A stretch of DNA of 64,000 nt from Bagarius yarrelli (GCA_005784505.1 VCAZ01000001.1:15214097-15278096), one strand, 5' to 3'; numbered from the stretch's first letter, positions 25,481 through 37,415 are shown. Numbers and translations: made by a program. The notes: generated from the sequence alone by a model not told the origin.

Positions 25481-27485
25481 TACCCCCTGTTAATATTCTA
25501 TTTAGAAGTACAACCCCTCAACCACTGAGCTACCGTTTGCATTTGTGAAAGGAGAAACTAACAGTGGCTAAGAGGACAGAAAAAGTTCAGGGATTTGCAA
25601 CCTTTCTTAATTAAGTTCCTCGACTTTACAGCACTCAGATGGCCAGTTTACTGCATGATCTGCAGTACTAATGAAGACGTCATGGCCTGAAGCACAGATT
25701 CATCTACCTATTCATCTAGACTGTGAGAATCAGATGGAGAGCACTGAGTTTATTCACAGTAAATATTAAGTCTAAGCGCTCTGGTTGAAACAGCAGCTGC
25801 CTGTAGAAAATCAAGTCATTAATCATACCCTATTCTATTACGATTACTGTAACGTCACACATTTTATATCTGCTGCTGCATGTTCAGTCTGTAAACTAGA
25901 ATCATCTCAACCTCCAGATCTTACAGATTTTTGCTTCAAAAAAATGCAACTTTCCATCCGCTCAAATTTACCAAAAACAACAAATAATTGCAAAATAATC
26001 ACCTTCTGATAATTATATTGCCACGAGAATCTAAGTTCTAAAAACTTAGCAGACCTCATGCTAACTTAGGCATTTAGCATCAACCTTCTCTGAAGTCCAA
26101 ATATTGCTCAATGAGTAACTGCATGCTTTTGTGGTCAGATCACCATTGTTTTTACACAGCACAACAATCTGGAGTACGCTTTAGTCGTTGCTGTATCCAC
26201 ATTGCCTGATGGATTGGCGAAAGGCAGCTACACACTGCGTGACTTAACAATAGGAAGAATCGCAGATGACATTGTCGGGTCTGTAAACTAGGTTTTATAA
26301 CCAAATGCAAGCGAGAAGTGATGAGGAAATTATTTGCCTCCGATTTCTGGTATTTGTCCTCGATTATGCAAAACCTGATGAGTGAAAATTAGTGCTAAAA
26401 CTAATGTGTGAACTCATCATAAGGTGGCCAATCATCAATCCAGTCTTGCCGTCTATTATCTATTATATATATTTTTTTCTGTATTAACCAATGTCTAATT
26501 TATTAAAGAAAACTTCTTTACAAATCATCAAAGACACTTGTTGGACGCTGGATTAAGGATTTTTTATCTAGACTCAGAGAATTCTACTGGGATTTCATCG
26601 TCTGATCCCAGACTCTTCTGATCAGCAGGCCAACTTCTTAATCACTGAACCTCTACTTTACCTTTAATTTATTTATTTCCCCTTTTTAATAAATTACTTT
26701 TTTTTTTTAAATTTTGCATGGTTTTATGGGACAAATTGCAAAAATAAACAGCCCCTAACCATTTAGCTGAAACATAAGCTGTAACATACAGTCTTATAAA
26801 AGCCAAAGACAAAAAATGAGCTAAAACAGTTATTTTAATTGTAGGCCCACAGGTAAGGCACAACTACACCAAACAGAACATACAGTATACAGTATCATGG
26901 ACAGAATAAGAATAAGACTGCAAACGTTGAATGATTTTGTGACACAGGAACAAAAAAATTGTTAAAACAAAGTCATTTTCTCTCAAGAACATCAACACAC
27001 ACCTTGTGATGCTGAACACGTCAAAACATATACTGAGGCTGAACACGAATAACTACTGTAAGATTCAACTCGTGGACTTTTAGTATGACAGTGTGTGCTC
27101 TTACTTACACACACACAGCAGGTGATCCTTATTTCTCACATCCTAGAGAAAAGCCATCACACATACATACAATGCCTTTACGACACACACAGGAAGGAGG
27201 CAAATTACGATTATGGAGGCAAATTAAATGATAGTCTTTTAAGTGTGGACTTTTACAGTTAAAGTGACTTTACACAAATAAGAGTGCAAAATTATCTTAA
27301 CTGTAGTCATTTAAAAGAATAAAAACTATATCTGATGATGCCAAACCATGAAATATACATTAATTCTATATGATGAATGTATTTGTTAAAAAAAAAAGGA
27401 GTCATATAGATAGTAACTAAAATTAGATGATCGACAGGTTTACAGTAGAAAGTCTATCTAATTGGCATATATATATTATACTTGA

Positions 27486-27511
27486 TATTATATATATATA
27501 TATATATATAT
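27486..27511. repeat. (TA)n microsatellite
   Basis: Thirteen TA units, followed by a short GA tract (27530-27543). Confidence 0.9.
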
Positions 27512-27739
27512 TTATCGATATAGAAGATAGAGAGAGAGAGAGAGGATAGAGGGATTAGATAGATAGCCAGGCAGTTTAGCCTGATCTAGGATTACCAAAT
27601 GAAATCTTTATGGAAGGACAAAACCTAAACAAAAATACAGCTGTGACTTAATGAATCTTATTTCGTAGTGATTTATCAGGTTTTGAATTGATCAGACTTT
27701 GAGCGGATTATCAGACATGTGCCATAGGACCGTGAGTGT

Positions 27740-27890
27740 GTGCCCTGTGATGGACTGGCGTGACCTGGCCAGGGTGGCACCCCTTCTGCCTTTTGCCCTT
27801 TCAGAGATGGCTGGGATAGACTCCAGCAGATCAATGTGACCCCGGATTAGGGAATAAGCGGTATAGAGATAATGAATGAATGAATGAATT
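27740..27890. repeat. dispersed repeat (family C), reverse copy
   Basis: Reads tgtgccctgtgatggactgg, gccttttgccctttc, atagactccagcagatcaat and gaataagcgg, the complement of the 7655 copy. Ends in (gaat)n at about 27870-27890. Confidence 0.6.
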
Positions 27891-29124
27891 TATTTCAAAA
27901 TTGAATTTCAGGAAGTAAAAAGTGTTCCAGAAGAATATAACTAGTATCTTTAATTTGACTTACATATAGATGTAGTCGACCTTCAATTTTACTATTATAA
28001 AATTAAAAAGTGGACAATCTAAGTCTGAGAAAATAATACCACGCAAGTTCACGAGCTATTACATTGATCATAGTTACCGTCTCTCAATACAGAAAGAAGA
28101 CGCTAGATTGCTCTGGATTTTCGGTGTCACTTTATGAAACAAAATAAAAACGTTGAAGTAGAGTACTTAAAGGACAAGGTCAGAAGCTCAAGGCAAGTAG
28201 CTTTTTCCCTGGCTGAAAGAATGTCAAGGCAGACCAGCAGTTTTTTCAGTTTTCAGGGTCTCACAGAGCTGGTGTTGTTCATTTAAAGGCAGGAAATGTG
28301 ACACCGGCTTTCAGCACTTGGTATGTGTCCACGTTGCAATTGCAAAAGGCTGATGTGAAAGTGTGTGTTCTTTTTAACTAATGAAAATCAAAAATGGCAA
28401 AGGGCTGCTTCCCGCTATGGATGTCCTTCTAGTTAGGAAATGGGTTTCGATTTAGCTGATGTTGTTTTTAGACGAATTCACTGAAGATAGTGTTTTTAAT
28501 TCTTTCAGAAAAACCACGTCCAGCCTGGTCTTCATTAATAGCTTCTGAGATCTTTTCAGATTCCTGTCTTGATAGGTAACCCACCATTTACTGCTCACCA
28601 TATGGGTTTTTTGCACTCCTTTTTAATACTTTATTGAAAAAAGAACAGATGGTCTTAGACTTTGAAAGAGTAGCCAAGGTCAAAACTGCTCAATGTTTCA
28701 AGCTAGGCCAGACCTTAGAACTTCAAAAAATTGTTTCAAAGAGCGAAAACTAAGTTAGTCTTGAAAATTGAACCTATTAAAAAAACAAATTTTTATAATA
28801 GCCTTTTTAAACAAATTTTTATATTCTTGTTTTATTGTGTGCTAATTTCGCGAATTTTTATTAGATTATTATTTCTAGAGTTTTTATAATAGAAATTTTA
28901 TATATAGTATTAATTTTTGTGGTTTATGGTAATTGTATTCTACTTAAGTTTTACTATATGACCAGAAGTATTGGGACAACTAAGCATCACGTCTATTTGT
29001 GTTTTTTAAGCCTCCTGTTCCATATGTATACTCACTCTTCCTCCTATAATATCCTTTACACTTCTGTACAGGTTTTTACTACTGTGTTGTGTAACTGTGG
29101 GGATTCGTAAATGTAACTGTCTTT

Positions 29125-29285
29125 ATTTGTCACATATTCTGCATTCTTCGCATATCCCATCTTAAAAAGTTGGGGTCAGAGAACAGGATCTGCTCTGATA
29201 CAGCGCCCCTGGAGCAGAAAAGGTTAAGGGTTTTGCTTATGGAACCAACAGTGGCAGATTGGCGGCGGTGGGGCTTGATCCCCAT
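29125..29285 (-). repeat. SINE-like copy (family B)
   Basis: Reads ttcgcatatcccatcttaaa, ctgatacagcgcccctggag, ggaaccaacagtggcagatt and gtggggcttgatcccc. Confidence 0.65.
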
Positions 29286-30199
29286 CAAAAACTAAGTGCA
29301 TTTCCTATTTAAGCCCCTAAATTAGTGTTAATTCAGCTACAATAGTATTAATGAGATCAAACACCAATCCGATTCACTCTTTTTTCTAATCACTACATGC
29401 CTATGATTGTTAAATGTTCGCAGTTATGAAAGGAAGAGATGAAAAAAAGAGAATGAACAGTAAAAAGGTGCCTTCCATTCCTCTTTAATTTTCTCTGTTT
29501 TTGTGCAATGCTGTGACGCACCTTTTTGGATGGATTTGTCAATGCCAAGTAGGCGGATATCCCACGCCTTGCACTTTATGTCTGTCTCCTAGCAACCATA
29601 AGAACCCTTGTGCATGTGTGTGAGTGTGTGTCACTGCAGGAGAAAAGACAAATTTTCCTCTTAACAGGAGGAATCCCATCCAAAACTTCAAAACTCCCAG
29701 CCTTCTTTACTGTTACCATGGCAGCAGAGGGATATATACACACATGGTGCAGGTAGGTGGACCAGCATGTGACTTGATTACACTTCCTGCAGCATAATTA
29801 CATTTCCTGTGTGAGGGAGGAAATCCCGCCTCCATACAATGCATTTAGTGATATCTCTTCTATATTACGTTTAAGACACCCCTCCCCCAACCCACACAGA
29901 TTACTCTTACTAATTGTTAATGCAGGCTGTTAATTCGATAGCTTTTCCCCTTTGTAGCAACCCACACAGATACGGCGGTTAAATATTTAAACTTCCTCTT
30001 GGGGCACATTTGGTCCCTACCAAAACAAACAAATTTAGTTCCTCTGCAGAAATTAAGTTTCTGATGTAAATCAAGTGACAGTTTTAAGAGATTTGATTTG
30101 CTCATTTACATTTTTCAGCCATTATTTTTCTTATTTTTACTCTTTCTCGTGGACAAACATACACACAGTAGAATGCGATGTGTTTGACTGCTTAGATGC

Positions 30200-30222
30200 T
30201 GTCTGTCTGTCTATTTGTCTGC

Positions 30223-30257
<35 letters not shown>

Positions 30258-30380
30258 TTCATCCATCCATTCATACATCCATCCAGTTATCTATCTTTCT
30301 ATCTGTCTATCTATCTATGTATCTGTCAATCTATCTGTCTCGCTCCCTGTCTGTCTGTTTTTTTGTCTGTCTGCCTATTA
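30200..30380. repeat. compound (TCTG)n/(TCTA)n/(TCCA)n microsatellite
   Basis: Interrupted tetranucleotide runs such as tgtctgtctgtctatctatc and tctattcatccatccattca. It creates overlapping Leu/Ser/Cys ORFs in three frames, none of them real genes. Confidence 0.92.
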
Positions 30381-30919
30381 ATCAATCTATAAATTCTCTC
30401 CATAGTGTTCCAATGAGAATTGCAGCATGATCTTTGCAGAGTTCCCATAGCAACCCACTTACATAAAACGAGACGCAGGGAAACACACTGAAACAAAAGC
30501 AAACAGCACCACCGTCCTACTCAGTGTTTAACTACAGGCACATTAGTACACTAAAGCAACTAAAGCTTTATTCCCACTTTAGATCCCACTTTATTAACCC
30601 TATTCTATTGGGCAATACGCTTATACCATACAGTCATAAACACAGAATTCGGAATGTATCTTCTGTTTGAAGCATGTTTGTGTGTGTGGGTATGGGTGTT
30701 CACATGCTGCAGCCAGTCTGAACTCTGTTTCATGTCAAATCTGCGCTGTGCAAGGAAGCTTAGTTTATCCCCAAACCCTTATCATGATGCATCTCTTACA
30801 AGAGTGCAGTGGATTCTCTATGCAGTGCTCTCTGGCAGTCAAAATGCAGCCTCACTGATTTCCCACTTTGGGAGATAACATGATCGGTGAAAAACTTTTC
30901 TATTTAAAACAAGGTCAGA

Positions 30920-32215
30920 GTTCCATTCATGTGTATGCTCGTCGTTTCTGTACCTAAGCTGCATCCACTGGATGGAATGAACATGCCTTTGGCTACTACC
31001 TATCGGCATGGGTTAGAACCTTCTCTCAGCCTACAGCTCGCCACCTACCATGACTCCATGGGGTTAAAAAGTTTTATTCAACTTTCAATCTGCGTGGCGG
31101 AGCGGCGACAAATCTGTGTGGAAAGCCATACGCTTCAAAACGCACTCATCCCAAACCGCCAACCAGAGAAAATTATTTTTTCCAGAACCAGTCTTCAAAT
31201 GATGCAAATGGACAGCACATAGGTCACTCCTACTGAGCGATGTCATCGTCTGACGAAGGGTTTGTGCCTATATTGTGGAAACAGTGGACATTTAAGAAAA
31301 ACATGTCCCGTTTGGCCCTCTCGAAATCCGGTGAGTCTGGTTCTTGCCTCCACTTTAAATATGAAACCCATTACTACCATAGTCAAAATCACTACTCCTT
31401 TGCATTGGCTTACAGTTTATGCTTTCATTGTTTCCGGTTTAGCCGGAAACTTCATTTCCGCGGTTATGTCACCGACATTAACTCAAGAGGAAGTCCAGCA
31501 ACATCTTGACAAGGTCCAGTCAATAACCGGTAAACCACTCACAAAGCAATGTATGAACTCCAGCGGCTCCATTTTGTAAGTCAGCAAATTTCACCAAAAG
31601 AACATAAATTTACTGGTTCTGGAGCATAGTACCGCAGAGGTGGTTCTGGGTCATCGCCGGCTTGTCTCCCACAACTCTACTGTGTCATGGAGTAGTGGCA
31701 AGATCCTGAAGTGGGGAGTGTTTTGCCTGAGCTCCCTACACCAACCCAGTCTTCCTGCATCGAGCCATTAAACTCCACGTCCCCTAGAGAATCGATTTCT
31801 CCTGAGTATTTTCACTTCCGAGATGTGTTCTGTCACAAGAGAGCATACAAGTTACCTCCGCATAATACCTGAGACTGTGCCATTGACCCCTTGCCCCATT
31901 AACCGGTGCCCAGAGGAAAGATCTATTCCCTCTCCAAACCAGAACAAAAGGCCATAATGAAGTACATCTCAGAGGCATCTCAGAGACTCAGAAGGCAAAA
32001 ACCAAGGGCGGATGTCCAGAGGACACCCGCTTCAACCTTCCAAAGTCAGAAATTGTAGCTTTCGACCCGAGTTCTTAGATTGCGCCTACCCTGCAAGACG
32101 TTACCTCCCAGATACATCGGCTTATTCGAAGTGACCAGACAGATTAACCCCATGACCTATGAGCCGTCAGGACTTTGGGCAAATATGTTGCAGTTTCTTT
32201 CCTGTGTTTACCTCC
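30920..32215 (+). pseudogene. decayed Ty3/gypsy retrotransposon gag-pol fragment
   Basis: One plus-strand frame from about 30929 to 31780 keeps retrotransposon features despite in-frame stops (31220, 31577). These are a gag region (RHGLEPSLSLQLA), a CCHC zinc knuckle CLYCGNSGHLRKTC at about 31265, a degraded protease active-site region just after (VSGLAGNFIS) and a tether-like segment (HNSTVSWSSGKILKW). After a frameshift near 31800 a segment resembling the start of the reverse transcriptase region follows (FRDVFCHKRAYKLPPH, later KIYSLSKPEQKAIMKYI). The rest decays into unrecognisable sequence. No LTRs were identified at either end. It is an old, non-functional copy. Confidence 0.8.
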
Positions 32216-32240
32216 ATTAAACATTTTTACATTTATATAG

Positions 32241-32258
32241 CAGGTAAGTACTTACCTG
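32241..32258. other. 18-bp perfect palindrome with donor consensus on both strands
   Basis: caggtaagta followed by cttacctg is self-complementary, so CAG|GTAAGT occurs on both strands. Confidence 0.8.
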
Positions 32259-33125
32259 TATAATCTACTTATCGGTACGTATATAGAACTACAGTACATA
32301 TCTGCTTCGTTGATTTATAGATGGTGTATAAATTTATAATGGATGTCCAGGAGAAGTGGTGTTAATTCTGCATTCAGATTCACTTCACCAATAATAAACT
32401 AATTTCTCATGGAAAAGCCCAGGGTTTTATTGTGCTTTTATAGTGTTTCTATTCAATACTGCTTTTTTATTTTGTTACAAGAATTGGCATCTCCAAGTTA
32501 AATGTACTAGTGAGATTCATTTAAATGGACTGTTGCCTTTAAAACGGACAATGTCTTTTATTTAACATTTGGCCTCCATTTTGTTGCTCTTGTAGCTTAT
32601 TTACTGATAGTTGCCCTGTTATGTGCTCTACTGTAGATAACAAAATGAAAATAGAGATTTTGTGAAAATGAAGAAATACTAGTTTTGTTTCCTCTTCATA
32701 CTCTGCTTGTGACATCACTTACACACATTTTCATCTGTGAATCATCCACAACACACGCCTTCTTTACACACTATACAGCACATACTGCAGATGATGCTGT
32801 TGTTAGTAACTTAAAGCCTACAGGCGTATAATTAGTCAATTCATTATGTTGCAATTATTTAAAAGGCACTAATAACTAATAAAATAACTCGTACTTTCTT
32901 TTAAAAGCTAAAAATTCCCAAATTATTCCCCAAACAACCAGTGGAAAGTTTACAAAGTACTTTAGCTACCCAGTTATATGTAACTAATTGTCGTCTTGAT
33001 TAAGCTGATATAAGCTTTTACCAGATAACCCAATATAACGAATGATACCGAAATAGATTGATATTACCCAACTTATTTTCCAGTGTGTGTAGAATGGTCA
33101 TCAAGGTGTGTGTGTGTGTGTCTAC

Positions 33126-33242
33126 CTGTGAAAAGCCCAGATTTCTGCAGCCATTGCAAGGTGTAAGTGCTTCCCACAAGCCTGAAGGGCCACAAGTTTT
33201 CTCCTCTTCCTCGATCGCTGAGGGCAACGGAGGAGTAGGCCA
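33126..33242 (-). CDS. anks1b: anks1b exon with conserved CGPSGLWEALTPCNGC motif
   Basis: This 117-nt exon (39 codons, phase 0 on both sides) begins WPTPPLPSA, has an acidic run EEEE, then CGPSGLWEALTPCNGC and RNLGFSQ. The Cys/Trp motif is essentially identical to mammalian ANKS1B and, as far as I recall, is absent from ANKS1A, so it is the best paralogue marker in the window. No named domain covers it. Because the exon is symmetric (0-0), it can be skipped without a frameshift. The acceptor is tttttatgcag and the donor CACAG|gtagac, with a GT/CA tract just beyond (33104-33121). Confidence 0.94.
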
Positions 33243-33289
33243 CTGCATAAAAAAGAAATAACAGTCAGTTAATTTACACACATCTCATA

Positions 33290-33475
33290 TTCACATGTAC
33301 AGCATATGGCAGATGCCCTTAACCAGAGCTATTTACATTTATCTCTTTTTTATACAACTAAGCAGTTGGGGGTTAAGAGCCTTGCTTGGGGGCCCAGCGG
33401 TGGCAGCTTGGTGTTGCTGGGAATTGAACCCGGATCTTCGAATGGGTGATCCAACACCTTAACCATTGCTCTACC
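33290..33475 (-). repeat. SINE-like copy (family A), left member of an inverted pair
   Basis: Reads acagcatatggcagatgccc, gagccttgcttgggggccca, gctgggaattgaacccggat and ccttaaccattgctctaccc. Confidence 0.7.
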
Positions 33476-33483
33476 CAACCCCC

Positions 33484-33615
33484 CCTCTTCGTGAGGGTAT
33501 CGTGGATTCAATTCCCAGCATCACCAGTCTGTTACTGCCAGCACCGAGAGCAAAGCCTTTAACCCTTAACTGCTCAGTTGGATTGAGAAATAAAAGAGAT
33601 TAAATGTAATTCACA
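33484..33615 (+). repeat. SINE-like copy (family A), right member of an inverted pair
   Basis: Forward copy directly abutting the previous one: gtggattcaattcccagcat, cctttaacccttaactgctc and acactctggataagg. Confidence 0.6.
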
Positions 33616-34483
33616 CTCTGGATAAGGAACCCGCTAGTCATCTAGTCCAAAAAATTGTCTTAATCAATTTTAGCTTGTTTTAGCTTCTAAAATAGTAATT
33701 GCAAAAAAAATGTATAAATGTCTATATATTTGTATGTAAGTTTGATTGTGTAATAAGTATTGATCACATAACACACATAAGGTGTGTCCCTGCGCTACAA
33801 TGACTAATGGCTCTGTTACCCCTAAGCAGTGGCAATAAGTGTACTTGTACCTGTGGTCAACCGTTTTACCAGACACTTGATTTGGACCGAATCCCACAGC
33901 AATATACGTACAGATTTTGTTCTATAAATATGCTTTCTTTTCTCATATAACTCAAAGAAAGACATCTACAGTACATTCACACCATGGTCAAGTCTGCTCT
34001 CTGCTGGCCACATGGTTACACTGCAAGTGAAATCAGTGCACCTTTCTGGTGTATATACAGAAAACTAAACAAAATTTATATAATTAGAAAAATGTTTCCT
34101 TTTTTTTTTATTTTATTGTTAACACAAAACCTACTGAGAGCTCTTTTATTAAGCAGATGGAATCTGATCAGCCTTGCCACAACATGGACATATTCTTAAT
34201 ATTCTTTGTCTTATTTGTCCTGGCAGAGTCTTGGTGACCCTCCCTCCAAAAACAGTCTGAGCCTTGTCCTGGCTACAGGTGACCGGGGTTTGGATGCCAC
34301 ACTTTGACAAACTGGCACACTGGTTATTAAACCTTACTAAAGCATCCAGAGGTTAGTATTAGGAAGGAGTGGACAGTTAGATCATTCTTGTGTATCCAGT
34401 TTACCAATTGCAAGTTTGGGTACACTGAGGTGAGGACTTAAAGCACCCATTGAGAGACTATTTTGGGTGGATAGGTAAAGAAT

Positions 34484-34595
<112 letters not shown>

Positions 34596-35215
34596 TTTCT
34601 CTTTTTTTCTCTCTCTCATTGAACAATATCCAAAAATCCCCAGTCACAGCTTTCAATTATAACACAAATTAGAGAGAAGACATATGGCACATGCTTACTG
34701 AAGTATTTGACTGACGCTCTTCCTATCCCCCAAAACCCATGCTTTAATTTGGTAATAATTCAAGACACTCAAAAACGGCACTTTTGTGTGTAGACACACC
34801 AAAAATACCTCACCTCTTTTTCTGCAGACATCAAATGTTCACTATCTAGAGACCAAAACAATCCATGATCTGTGCTTGTGAAGTAAGACACGAGGGGAAA
34901 ATGGTGACTACTGAGATAAACCAGGTGTGTCGCTCTGCCTTTGAAAGCACAGGTGAATTTGTGGGAACTAATAGCCTCTCTACCTTAGAGAATCTAATAT
35001 CATCATTCTTTCTCAACAAAAACTCCTTAAAAGGTTCTTGCAGGGGCTTTTATGAGTTGACCAACTGTTTAGAGAGATAAGGACGAAATCTCTGTCTAAT
35101 TATCTCTAGATATATTAATGATCAGTTTATACAGTACATTTTAGTTCACTATTACTACCTTATTATGAACTTATTATAAATAAGTAAATCAACAAATCAT
35201 CACCTTAAAAACATC

Positions 35216-35925
35216 ACCGGAATTTGGGGTCAGGATCTGGAGACTCTTGTTCATGCCTTTGTCATTGCTAGACTGGACTATTGTAATGTACTTCTGACTG
35301 GCCTTCCTTAAGAAGACTATTAGACAGCTGCAGTTCATACAGAACTCCACCGCCAGGATTCTGACTAAAACTAGAAAATCTAAACACATCACATCGGTTC
35401 TTAAGTCCTACCACTGACTGCCAGATACATTTAGGATTGATTTTAAAGTACTGTTACTCGTTGATAAATCACTCAACAGCCTATAAGAGCCAAATACACT
35501 TTTGGTTATGCTTACTGAATATAAGCCAATCAGATCACTCAGATCGTTAGGACCAAGTCAGTTAAACATATCAAGGGTTCACTCTAAACAAGGGGGAATC
35601 TGTTTTAGCTATTATGCAGCTCACAGGTGGAATCATCTCCCAGAAAAGATGTGTTATGTAAATCAGATGTGTTAAATCGGTAGCCATCTTTAAATCCAGA
35701 CTCAAAACACATCTGTTTATTTCTGAATTTACTGAGTAAGCCTTGTGATGCGTCCAAACTGACTATAATCATTTTATATTCTTAACTGTTTTTAATCACT
35801 TTTTATCAATTCTTAAATCTTTTTTTTTACTTCTCTGTATTTACTGTTTCGATATTTTTATGATCATTTTCAGTTCTTTTTGTAAAGCACTTTGAAGTAC
35901 CACTGTGTATGAAATATGCTTGCCT
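35216..35925 (+). mobile_element. CR1/L2-clade LINE 3' fragment
   Basis: The plus-strand translation (with stops) shows the reverse transcriptase C-terminal pattern of fish L2 elements: LETLVHAFVIARLDYCN, TGLP, LQFIQNSTARILT and LPDTFRIDFKVLLL. Further on, a segment like LKTHLFISEF is followed by a 3' UTR with tgtaaagcactttgaag. It is 5'-truncated, as usual for LINE insertions, and inactive. Confidence 0.75.
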
Positions 35926-35945
35926 TTTCTGTAATGCAATAGAAA

Positions 35946-36330
35946 TGCGACAGCACATCTTCAAAGGGTGCTGAAGAAAAAAGAGGAGGACTTCTTCCTC
36001 AAAAGAAGGCATACTGATAAACCTGAAGCCACTGTCCTTTCTATCGACGAGTTAATTCTTAGCAACCAATTACTAGCATCTCTATACAGACTAGCGGAAG
36101 AGGACATGGAATTTTTTAACAAAAGAATTCCACTGATGAGCTTTAACAGAACATTATAGAGTACAACTCAGTTTAGTCCTTCCTACAGCTGGGCCATCGG
36201 GACATTCAAGGAAAAATGTTTTTTTCATGGGGACAGCCTGATCCAATCAGATGCACTGGGAGAGTATTGTGCAAAGACTGGCAAACTAGTCCACAAAGAT
36301 GCCAATAATCTTTTTGTAATCAGACAAGTG
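35946..36330 (+). pseudogene. unidentified coding-like relic (possible degraded exon)
   Basis: A single plus-strand frame gives a protein-like stretch with balanced composition (KKKEEDFFLKRRHTDKPEA, LSIDELILSNQLLASLYRLA, EEDMEFFNKRI). There is one in-frame stop at 36157-36159, then GTFKEKCFFHGDSL, LGEYCAKTGKLVHKDANNLF and VIRQ. It ends at CAA|gtgagtat, a good splice donor. I do not recognise the family. It could be a decayed gene exon, a processed pseudogene or part of an uncommon transposon. Confidence 0.4.
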
Positions 36331-36539
36331 AGTATGTGTGCTTTGCCAGACCCAGCTGTGCAACATTGAATGCTCTATTGATACAGAAGCATCTACTTGG
36401 TCATGAGGCAGCTGAGATCGTAAAAAAACAACATGAATCATTGTTCTTAAGTATCCTGCCTAGCTTTTTGAAGGTTCAAAGCCCGGTTGGTTTATCTTGT
36501 ACCCCCAGTTGTTAGGCAGCAGCTTGAGGCAAACTAGCA

Positions 36540-36740
36540 AGGACTGATTCCCATCCAGCATGGCCAAAATATCCTTGATTTCAGATGACGTCTTTAAATA
36601 AAGCATAACTATAGTGTATAATCTTTATAGAGGACATCAAGTGCTTTGCCATTTATGCATATACATCTATTATCCCAACACATTTATGCATAAACGTCTT
36701 GTATTATTCAAAATGAAAAAGGTTTGGGTTTATTTCCTTT
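36540..36740 (+). repeat. duplicated block, copy 1
   Basis: Shares about 190 bp with 37035-37225: catccagcatggccaaaata, ttgatttcagatgacgtctt, taaataaagcataac, aggacatcaagtgctt and cataaacgtcttgta. Confidence 0.8.
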
Positions 36741-37034
36741 ATTGATGATACTGTGAAGTTACAGTCTTTGCCTATAAATTTGCCTATAAACTCACAACCT
36801 GCTGATCAATAAACCAACAGCTTAACCACTATATTACCATTTTCTTGATATTGATGGTGCACACATTCTTAACTGTTTTTCTAATTGGTCAAAACTATCA
36901 CTTTCTTTCTCTCTCCCTCTGTCTCTCTCCCTCTGTCTCTGTCCCTTATTTTCACTCTCTCTGTCGCTTTCCCTTATTCTCTCTCTCTCTGTCTCTGTCT
37001 CTTTCTCTTTCTCTCTGTCTCTCTCCCCTAGTCC

Positions 37035-37225
37035 CTTCCTTCCCATCCAGCATGGCCAAAATATCCTTGATTCCAGATGATGTCTTTAAATAAAGAATAA
37101 CTATAGTCTATAATCTTCATAGAGGACATCAAGTGCTTCGCCAGAATCTGGACGTTAGCACACGTATTCATAAACGTCTTGTACAATTTAAAAATGACAA
37201 TGGTTTGGGTTTATTTCTCATATGG
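37035..37225 (+). repeat. duplicated block, copy 2
   Basis: Second copy, about 490 bp downstream in direct orientation. Differences are mostly substitutions, plus a short stretch that differs around 37141-37160. Confidence 0.8.
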
Positions 37226-37261
37226 TTCGAGCAACCAGAAGTTCTATTTATATTTATGGAA

Positions 37262-37415
37262 TTTTGCTAGTGATTTACATTTATCGCTTGTATACAACTG
37301 AGCAATTAAGGGTAAAGGGGTTTGCTCAGGTGCCCACCAGTGGTGCGGGGAGTCGAACCCCGATCTTCTAATTAGCAGTCCAACACCTTAACCACTGAGC
37401 TACCACTTCCCCCTC
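37262..37415 (-). repeat. SINE-like copy (family A)
   Basis: Reads tgatttacatttatcgcttg, ggtgcccaccagtggtgcgg, gagtcgaaccccgatcttct and ccttaaccactgagctacca. Confidence 0.65.

Larger units (their letters stand above)
21870..33125 (-). other. anks1b intron (11.3 kb)
   Basis: Contains a TIR element (22154-22558), CT and AC microsatellites (22.8-23.4 kb), an LTR-like sequence (about 24680-25060), two tandem SINE-like copies (25200-25480), a TA repeat (27486-27511), family C (27740-27890), family B (29125-29285), TCTG/TCTA repeats (30200-30380) and the Ty3/gypsy relic (30920-32215). I see no gene in 25.6-27.4 kb, 27.9-29.1 kb or 32.3-33.1 kb. Confidence 0.7.

Noticed and set aside
30075..30430. 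Overlapping Leu/Ser/Cys ORFs in three frames
   Set aside because: All arise from the TCTG/TCTA tetranucleotide repeats.
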